A DNA stretch of 64,000 nucleotides from Candidatus Kapaibacterium sp. (lineage in GTDB: Bacteria; Bacteroidota; Ignavibacteria; Kapaibacteriales; UBA2268): the NCBI GenBank assembly GCA_937927515.1, contig CALBDO010000027.1, positions 1 to 64,000 on the forward strand. Direction: 5' to 3'. Positions 51,918 to 60,500 of this stretch are shown here, piece after piece. Made by a program: the position numbers and the translations under genes. The notes beneath the pieces are model-generated. The model was not told where the DNA came from, did no database searches, and worked only from the letters and a program-made list of their open reading frames with translations. How positions within the stretch are numbered: the stretch's first letter is position 1; the number at the start of each line of letters is the position of its first letter.

Positions 51918-52244
51918 ATGGATGAATTTTTCAATTGGGATTCGGAAATTAAATCACCAGAGGTGATTGCTCTCGAAAACGCAGTTACAAATGCACTAAA
52001 CTTTTTTGCACAAAGAGATTTCGTTAATTCTCTTCCTTTTATCGCAGAGGCTATAGACATATGTGAAAGAAACGGTATCGGCATCCCAAATTTGTTCCTT
52101 ATGCAAGCCTACGCAGAGATGGAAACTGGCGACCTCGTTAAAGCTTTGACCTCTATCGATAGAGAAATATTACTTTATCCAGATAATTACCGAGCAATTG
52201 AATTAAGAGAACACATTAAAGACAGAATTGAAAAACATTCTTGA
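51918..52244 (+). CDS. Small TPR-like helical protein
   Basis: 108 residues from ATG 51918, which has GAGG 7 nt upstream (earlier in-frame codons lie in the terminator). Two TPR-like helix pairs are seen ('ALNFFAQRDFVNSLPFIAEAIDICERNG', 'LFLMQAYAEMETGDLVKALTSIDREILLYPDNYRAIELREHI'). No catalytic motif. Proteins of this kind act as interaction modules. It probably belongs to a separate unit from the membrane protein upstream, because a terminator stands between them. Confidence 0.6.
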   Translation: MDEFFNWDSEIKSPEVIALENAVTNALNFFAQRDFVNSLPFIAEAIDICERNGIGIPNLFLMQAYAEMETGDLVKALTSIDREILLYPDNYRAIELREHIKDRIEKHS

Positions 52245-52607
52245 ACCTTGAAATTTGTTTCCAATTACCATCTTTGTGCCTTTTCTGCTCGCCTCTTGGA
52301 TGTTGTTTATCGAGACTAATGTGTGAATTCAGTATTTACAATTTTTACTTACTTGCAGTATAAAATTAAATTTTGTTAAGTACGAGCAAATTTGCTCACA
52401 GATGCAAATCGTAACTAAAATGGTAAAGCACGTAATAATTGATTTTTAAAAGGTGAGAGTTAATAGTAAGAGAGTGAAAAAAATAATCAATTGTGAAAAA
52501 AAACGTTTCAACCTCTTTGGGAATTCTTATGTTCTATATTTGAGTGTTGAATCTATTCAAAATGTGAAAAAAATTTTGTAGTTGTTGCAAGAATTTAACA
52601 GTTGAAA
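52245..52607. other. 363-nt intergenic region before tatC
   Basis: AT-rich. A TAAATTTTG-like box lies at about 52368-52376 and could be a tatC promoter with a long leader. No ORF longer than 15 codons with a ribosome site, no RNA gene and no repeat was recognised. Confidence 0.45.
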
Positions 52608-53378
52608 ATGTCCAAAAAGAAAAGGGATAGAGGTGAAGAACAAGGAGAGATGAGTTTTCTGGAGCATCTAGATGAACTGAGGCGTAGGATAATCTACTCC
52701 GTCGTTGCAATTATTATTGGATGCATTCTTGTTGGGTACAAGATTGACTTTATAATAGAAAAGATTTTGCTTGCACCAGCTGTTAAAATTGGTTTGAAAT
52801 TGCAAAATTTACAGCCTTTTGGACAGCCATTCCTATATTTTAAAGTAGTTGTAATTGGGGGTATGATTTTAGCATTACCATTTATTTTATATCAACTTTG
52901 GAAATTTGTTGCACCAGGATTGTATCAAAACGAGAAAAAAGTAGTTCGTTTGGTCACTTTTTTTACAACCCTTTGCTTTGTCGCTGGTGTGATTTTCTCA
53001 TATTTTATTATGATTCCATTTATGCTAAATTTTGGGACTTATTTTGGAACTAAATTAATAGAGAACAAGTTCGACGTAAACTACTACTTTGGTTTTGTTT
53101 CTATGATGGTTCTAGCCTCTGGTATTGTTTTCGAGATGCCCATGGTAAGTTTTGTGCTTTCACGCTTTGGTTTGTTGACCGCTAAGTTCCTTAGAAAATA
53201 TCGTCGACATTCCATTGTTGTGATTTTAATTTTAGCTGCAATACTTACACCAACTCCCGACCCTATAAACCAGTTAATTTTTGCGGCTCCTTTGTTTGTT
53301 TTGTATGAAATAAGCATCTTGGTGACGGCTATTTCAGAGAAAAGGATTAAAAAGTCGAATGAAAGCAACGGAAATTAG
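52608..53378 (+). CDS. tatC: Sec-independent protein translocase subunit TatC
   Basis: 256 residues from ATG 52608 (a TTG two codons upstream is possible). 'MSFLEHLDELRRRIIYSVVAIIIG' is the TatC N-terminus with the conserved Glu in SFLEHLDELR that contacts twin-arginine signals. Six membrane helices follow, with 'ALPFILYQLWKFVAPGLYQNEKK' and 'LAAILTPTPDPINQLIFAAP', the latter the TatC fingerprint. It recognises Tat substrates in the inner membrane. TatA/B genes are not adjacent. Length is standard. Confidence 0.94.
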   Translation: MSKKKRDRGEEQGEMSFLEHLDELRRRIIYSVVAIIIGCILVGYKIDFIIEKILLAPAVKIGLKLQNLQPFGQPFLYFKVVVIGGMILALPFILYQLWKFVAPGLYQNEKKVVRLVTFFTTLCFVAGVIFSYFIMIPFMLNFGTYFGTKLIENKFDVNYYFGFVSMMVLASGIVFEMPMVSFVLSRFGLLTAKFLRKYRRHSIVVILILAAILTPTPDPINQLIFAAPLFVLYEISILVTAISEKRIKKSNESNGN

Positions 53379-53580
53379 ATTAGAGTTCATAAATTTTAAG
53401 AGTACTTTGTTTCAATTTTACTTTAAAAAGATTTTGAAAAATGTTTTTTTTATCTTAATTTGCTCTTTTTTTATTATCAATTTCTGTTGTAATGATTGTG
53501 TTTTTACGATTCGCTCGATGAAATGTGTAAGTTTTTCAACAGTGTTTTTATCTGTAAACATTTTCTTGGCAACAAGGGGT

Positions 53581-53588
53581 TAATTTTG
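53581..53588 (+). promoter_or_regulatory. -7 element TAATTTTG upstream of TPR anchor gene
   Basis: An exact TAATTTTG, 127 nt before the GTG start at 53715, giving a leader that contains the hairpin at 53658-53676. Confidence 0.5.
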
Positions 53589-53657
53589 GCGTATTAATGA
53601 AAGATTTTTGTAAATTTTTCAGAAGAGTGTATTTCTTTCTTTGTAATTTAGTATTTG

Positions 53658-53676
53658 GAGGGTTCTCTTTGAACCC
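53658..53676 (+). other. Leader hairpin before TPR anchor gene
   Basis: AGGGTTC (53658-53664) pairs with GAACCCT (53670-53676) around a 5-nt loop. No T run follows directly (GAAAATTGTTTTT). It could shape the mRNA leader. Function unknown. Confidence 0.4.
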
Positions 53677-53714
53677 TGAAAATTGTTTTTAGGATTAAAA
53701 GGTGGGTTTTTGCA

Positions 53715-54428
53715 GTGAAGGCTGTTAAAGAGATAAAAGACATAGAGAAAGAAGAAATTCAAGAGAAAAGTAAGTTGCAGCTGTTTATAGAACAGAATCA
53801 GAAATGGATAAATATTTCTGCGCTTGCTGTTGTAGGTATAGTTATAGTTGTATTTGTTGTTCGATATTTTGTTTTGAAAACAGAGGCGGAAAACGAGCGA
53901 AAGGCATCGGTAGCAATATCGAGAGTGTTTCCATACATTGAAAATGCTCAATATGAATTAGCTTTGCGAGGAGATAAAACGAAAAAAGTCCGTGGCGAAG
54001 ATGTTATAGGTTTGGTAGACATTGTAAGAGAATTTAAAGGTGTACCTCAAACATATGTTGCAGCACTTTATGCTGGGAATTGCTACCTGCAGTTGGAAAG
54101 ATATCGAGATGCAATAGAATATTTTAAAATTGCAATGGATTCAAAATCGAATATAGTACTCGAAGGGGCATCTTCAGGGCTTGGCGTTTGTTACGAGAGC
54201 CTCGGGAATTATTCCGAAGCTGCGAGGTACTACGAAATTGCATCTACATATGCATTGCCTGTTGGGGTAAAAGATAGGTATTTGTACTTTCAAGCACTTT
54301 GTTTAGAAAAAATTGGGGAAAAAGCAAAGGCAGAAAAATTGTATAGGACAATCATTGGAGATAATCAGTCTGAATTTGTTGGATTAGCGAAGTCTGGTTT
54401 GATTAGACTTGGCACAATTATTGAGTAA
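53715..54428 (+). CDS. Membrane-anchored TPR protein (YfgM/BamD-like layout)
   Basis: 237 residues from GTG 53715 with AGGTGG upstream. A charged N-terminal part (1-30) precedes one membrane helix (about 33-53), then an extracytoplasmic domain with TPR units ('PQTYVAALYAGNCYLQLERYRDAIEYFKIA', 'ASSGLGVCYESLGNYSEAARYYEIAS', 'YLYFQALCLEKIGEKAKAEKLYRTII'). The layout resembles YfgM-type or tetratricopeptide chaperone-like proteins at the inner membrane. It precedes the giant T9SS gene by 99 nt and could help it, but there is no direct evidence. Confidence 0.75.
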   Translation: MKAVKEIKDIEKEEIQEKSKLQLFIEQNQKWINISALAVVGIVIVVFVVRYFVLKTEAENERKASVAISRVFPYIENAQYELALRGDKTKKVRGEDVIGLVDIVREFKGVPQTYVAALYAGNCYLQLERYRDAIEYFKIAMDSKSNIVLEGASSGLGVCYESLGNYSEAARYYEIASTYALPVGVKDRYLYFQALCLEKIGEKAKAEKLYRTIIGDNQSEFVGLAKSGLIRLGTIIE

Positions 54429-54527
54429 TTTTTATGGAATTTTGAAAAAAATGATAAAAGTGTTGAAAATTTTTAACAAAGAAATAGATAATGTTAAATT
54501 AATTAGTAGCAATTATTAGGAGGAGTT

Positions 54528-57500
54528 ATGCAACGATTGCTTCGTCTAAGTCTATTTTTGGTTTTGTTAGGTATTTTTACATTTAATACCTATGCACAAC
54601 CGCAAGCATTCGTTTCGGGGCGAATAGCTCCGGACGAAATTCGTGTGTTCGTTAAGGATACGGTTTACATTATTAACCGCGACTATGTTGTCGGAGGAAC
54701 ATTAATAATCGAGCCTGGAACGACAATCAAATTTTACCCAAATGGGAGATTGATTGACTCCGTTGGAGGTAGGATTATTGCCGATGGCTTTGCTTCTGCA
54801 ACTTATGTACCAAACCCCGGTGGGTTTAATCCCACGGCTATTCCCGGTTCACCTCAAAACCCATCTGGATGGGATGGGTACTCCGATGTTAACTATTTCC
54901 TTTCCACTGGTGTCGTTAACGTAGGCACTCAACGCGATTTAACAATCCATCCAAACAAGTACAGTTATATGTTCGATGTGGTTTTGAATAAGAATACTCG
55001 AACGTTTACAAATTGGCCTGAAATCCCAATCCCATTACCTGGTAATCAAGTTCGTCTTCCATTTGAATATGCAATTATGTTTTATGCAGCTCGTTTGCAA
55101 AACGACCCGACAAACGACCACAACTTATGGCTATATCCTTGGAAACGTTACGGTGGACGTGATGTTAATATTGTCCCAGCAAAAATCCGATTTATTGGTC
55201 AACCAGAGAATAATTTCTCCCGGGAATGGGGTCATATTGTTATTTTGCCAGGTGCAAGAGCAGCATTTTTCCGAAACTGCTCTTTCGAAGGATTTAGAAA
55301 AGACATAACTGTTGGAAACAAACCATTTTATGGTACAGACCTTGGAGATACTTGGACAAGTCTTAACCAAACACTAGCAAATTTGACAAATGGTACTGGT
55401 GGTGCTATAACATCGCTTTCTTCACGTTTATGGCTATTGAACTGCGAGTTCCGAAATAATATGGCTCGACATCGTGGTGGTGCTCTTGCTTTGTTACAAG
55501 CACCAGAGGGTTATCCTGTAGATGATATTGTGAATACGTTACCGAACTACCCACCCGATAAGAACCCTAATTATGTTGAGAAGGATGGACAAATATCGAG
55601 GATATTGAAAGACTTTCCAATTAAAGCATACGACCTTATTGATGAAGCAGTTGATGAACCTTTGACAGGCTTTCAAAGGCAAGCTATCGAAGATGCTCGT
55701 TTGGCATTGCTACTTGGCCGTATACGAAATGTTAAGTTTATAAATAATTATGTCCAGCTATCAAATGTTAGAACTCGGTTAATTGGGAATCCACCGATAC
55801 CAATTGTGACAGATGCAACCGACGAGCCTGCGGCTTATCCCCAGCAATATGGGAATTATGCCTTTGGTGGCGCAATTTATATTGCTGGACGAGATGACCA
55901 ATATGGCCAAGATACAAGAATTGAAGTTGGAATTGGTATAAATAACTCCATTAAAACAACAACTCGTGGAACGGTAGTCTTCCCCAATGGTGATACATTC
56001 GAAGCAAGCGGGAATAATGCAAGTAATTATCAAAACAATGGAAATACATATGGTGCACGCGGTGGTGCGATTTATGTTGGTGCTAATACTTCTTTGATTG
56101 TAGCTGGTAAATTTATTTCTAATGAAACGTTTGTCAAATATTTGCAAGATTCTATTACTGGGACGAATAGTGGTTACTTCTCCCGAGGTGGTGCTATTTA
56201 TTGCGAGAATACTTACGGAAGATTGCAGGTCCGTGGCGGTCCACAGAGGGATGCGCTTGGCAACGAGACGCAATTTGTAAATAATCGCTCTGGTTCTGGA
56301 GGCGCTATTTTTGTCGATGGTTTTACCTACCCGGAAATGTCTCCAGTCATCGGTGGTTCAGATGTCACTCCTATAACAAGAGATTATGGTTTTAATATAA
56401 AATTTATTGGTAATACTGCAACTGCATTTGGTGGAGCCATTTATACAGCAAGAAATATGTCCATTGTTGGAGCTGGTGGCGTCGAAGCCAATGCACTAAT
56501 CGGTTATGGTGGGAATTACCCAGTTATATTCGAGAACAATAAAGCCGGCTTCGGTGGTGGGGCTATCGAAATTCATATACCACAAGGTTCATTGTTGCTA
56601 CCGCCCCAGCAACGAGCTGTTGAGTTGAGAAGAGTACAGTTCATCAATAATGTTGTAGGCGAAGGCGTCGCCGAGATAAACAAACCGTATATTCGAGGTG
56701 GCGGTGCTATGTACACAATTGCTGCGGATTTGAATGTTGTTAAAGGTGTCCAGTTTATCCGTAACCGAGTGTACAACGGCAATGGCGGTGCATTGGCAAT
56801 GGTCAATCCTGAATTCAATACAAAACGTTATTTTGTAACAGATGTAGATAATGTGACCGTCGACCCCGGTACCTTGCTTGCAGTGGACTTTACTTCTACA
56901 AATGATGTCTTCACTTATAAGAGCTTTAGCTACCCGCCCGATACAAGGATGCTAACCCAATTCCTTGATAATGAGGTTATAGTAGAGGACAACATTCTAC
57001 AGACTCAAAGTGGAAGCGGGACAACCCAGATTGAGGCTGGAACTGATAGGACAGTTTCCGACTTGTACGATGTTGCATTTTACGAGCCAAGCTCAGGTTT
57101 TGCAGTAGGGCAGAATGGAACAATTATCAAGATTACCCAAGGCGGGGACAGATGGCAATATACTAATTATTCTCAACCATATAGATTGATGGCAATAACA
57201 TTTAAAGGTACAAATGGATTCATTGTCGGCGATAGGGGTGTTATCTTAAAGACCGAAGACAACGGTTCAAGCTGGAGAGAGGTACGACCTGCAATATATC
57301 CACATGTGCTCAACGATGTATACTTCCCAAGTGCAGCTGTTGGGTACGCTGTTGGTTCACATGGTGTAATTTTGAGGACAACGGACGCAGGAGAAACATG
57401 GACTCAAATTGGTGAAAATGTAACTACCAATACTTTATGGGCTGTTTATTTTGTAAACACGAATAAAGGCTTTGCTGTTGGTGCTCAAGGAACAATTCTT

Positions 57501-60500
57501 GTTACAACCAATGGTGGAACAACTTGGGATGTATTGTTTGCAAATACTTATGCACCATTGAAAGATGTTTACTTCACCGACCTTAACAATGGATATATTG
57601 TTGGATGGTGGGGAACAATTTTGAAGACTAATGATGGCGGAAATACTTGGGTTAAGATTGTTGAAGACCCACAATATAGCTTCAATAAAGTTTACTTTAC
57701 ATCTCAAACTACTGGTTATGTATTCGGTGAATATGGAATAGCGTGGAAAACCGTTGATGGCGGTGCGAACTGGACACCAATGGACATAGGAAGCAACTAT
57801 AGCGTATATGGAGCAATATTCCCATCGGGTCAATGGGGCTTTATTTCTGGTGATTATGGTTTGTTGAAGCGTACATTGGATGCCGGTGCAACTTGGAGCG
57901 ACATTAAGCCAGCAGATGCAAGATATGTTGATATTGTAAGGAGAAATTGGGATACATATCTACCCGAGAACGGTGTAGGCTTGGGTGGAGCTATCTACAT
58001 TCTCGATGTTATTGACGACAACCGTGCTAATAGAGTTGATACCATATTCTTTAATCGCGTTAGGATTCAAAATAACAAAGCCTTTACCGGAGCTGCCGTT
58101 TATTCCGACAATTATAATCTCAGATTAGTTTTCAATAGGTCGCTTATTACCGGCAATGAGGCGTATTCTAAAATTGGTTACGAACAAAATGTAATCTCTG
58201 GCCCAGTCCGTAGAGATAATAATAGAAATATTATAGAGAATCCAGCTTCAAGTGATTTGGCTGGTGCAATTCTTTATGGAGAGATTGTTGGACCATTACC
58301 ATCCACCCTGGCTCCAGAGGCAGCGAACTCCATCTACAATAACAAAGCTCGATTCTTGATTCGATTGCCAGATGCGCCAAATAGCAAGGGTGTCCTTGCT
58401 GGTTCTAAAGCAGGCTTTGGAGGGACAGACACCTTGCGTGGAAACTACTGGGGCCGTACAGAAGCTAATGTTGTAATGTCTGTCGTATATCAAAAGAAAA
58501 TCATTGCAATTAATGGAAATGATACAATTTACGCCGAGCCTGCTTTGATGGAAACATTCTTTGTAGACTCAGACTTTAATCCAAAGAATGAGACATATTT
58601 GAAATTCATGTTCCCTGCAACAGCCGACCCGAGGGAACAAGGACCCTTTGAATCTACACATAAATTTACATACAGACCTATACCTCTTGATAATGGAGCA
58701 AACCAAAATACTCCTGGACAATACAGCATTCCTGAAAAGGTTTTGATGTCCGGCCTTGTATATGATTTGTACGACAAGGGTACTGATATTAAAGTAGCTG
58801 ATTATTCAAATCGAAGAATGGTACCGATTGAGGATTTTGCGGTTGGAATTCCACCAGTATTGAGATTATTTAATGAACCAGGTAAACCATCGTTTAACAA
58901 GTATGTTAAAAGATGGATACGAGACCCGTTTGTAGCTGAAGCTCGCGATGAGAATGGTCAATTGAAATATCCGTTTATTGCTGCGATGCAAGATGAGTTT
59001 AGACCTGACGAGAATGGTAACTACTATCATCCGATTGGTTACCCACTATTCCTTGAGGCTCACGTTAATTATGATGGAATAGTAGAACGCTCAAATCACG
59101 ACCCAAGATTGCTGAATGAGACTGTTTTCTTTGTTATAAACGAAACAACTGGCGATTACATCCGTGTAACTTTAAAACAAGTCGATGAAAATGCACCATA
59201 TCGTGAAATATTCCGTGCAAGAGTTGAATTAGTACCGGATTCAACCAATCGCAATCCAAATACCACTATTCGCCGTACAGAAGAAGGATTGTATAACCTT
59301 GGAACTGGTGCTTATTTGTTGCAACAATTGAGATGGAATCCAGAAAAGGAAGACCGAGGAGCATTACCAGGTCGACGTTATCATGCAACGACAACTTCAT
59401 TTGGTAAAGTTCCAAACTTATTCTCTAATAGACCATCTATGCCACCATCTAACCAAGGGAATCAAACCTTCTATGCTGGCGAAAGATACCGAGCACTCCC
59501 AGTTGATACTGGTGATATTGTCCGAGTTGTTTCTCGTACTGTGCTATGGAGAGAAGGTGTTGTGCCAGCATACGATGGAGGCATTAGCTTCAAGATTGTT
59601 GGTTCAACAGAGCCTCCGGTCTTTACTGGTAACATCGTAAAATTACAAACAGATACTATTGTGAAAATAGTACCTTCTGAATATCCAAGCCGAATTGGAA
59701 AAACAGATACATTAAAATTGGTTGAGTTCTTGCACACGATATTCTTGACCGAGGACAGAGAATATCCACAATATCCAGGAACATATTCGGGATTGTTACC
59801 AGAAGAAGGTCAAGGCCGAGATAGTATTTTAAGCGTAACAGCAATGGATACAAATAAATTCTTCGACCCACGTTCATTCTTGTTCCCGTATGAATACAGT
59901 CGACTAACATATCACTGGTGGGTTGACCCAACATCTGGACTTTCCCGATGGTTGCTCGTAGATACAATACCAGCAGGAGACCAAACAGTGATAAATCCAA
60001 AAGACAATGCACTTGGGTATTTAGTATTCCGTGGCAAGCCAATTAACCCATACGTTGTACCTGGTGGTGAATACGTTAACGTACGCGCCGAGAATTATCC
60101 TCCTGCATTCCGAGTAATTGATTCACTCAAGGCTGCCGGTGTCTCCCAGGATACTATAGACAAGTTCATCTACACATTTGCACCGTACCTAAATGCATAT
60201 GTGTATGATGTCGCAAACGCAAGATTCCTACAGCAAGATACTATCCTTAACGGTGGTCAATACTTTACTGAATATTCATTCAGAATCTTTGTGATAGATA
60301 GTACACCCAGATTTATGGATTGGGTGGCTACTGAACAAGAAGCTGATAATATGGCAGAAACAATCTACAAGCGAATCGATAGAGCTGGTACAAACTTAGT
60401 TCCGTATGTCATCTATAAGCCATCTGTATATACTTGTGGAATGACAGAAGATAACAAATTGAAAGCAAACTTGACAAACAAGCTACGATTCCAAGTTGAC

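Larger units (their letters stand above)
53379..53714. other. 336-nt intergenic region between tatC and the TPR anchor gene
   Basis: It contains a TAATTTTG promoter element at 53581-53588 and a 7-bp hairpin (AGGGTTC/GAACCCT, 53658-53676) in the leader of the next gene. An ORF of 74 codons (53359-53583) overlaps the tatC end but has no ribosome site and low-complexity sequence, and is not accepted as a gene. Confidence 0.55.

Noticed and set aside
53359-53583. 74-codon open frame overlapping the tatC 3' end
   Set aside because: No Shine-Dalgarno, Phe/Ile/Cys-rich low-complexity translation from AT-rich DNA, and it crosses a promoter element at its end.
57055-57930. Repeats in the giant gene considered as DNA repeats or CRISPR-like units
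   Set aside because: The repeats are of protein motifs about 45 residues long with divergent nucleotides and an open reading frame, so they are domain repeats.
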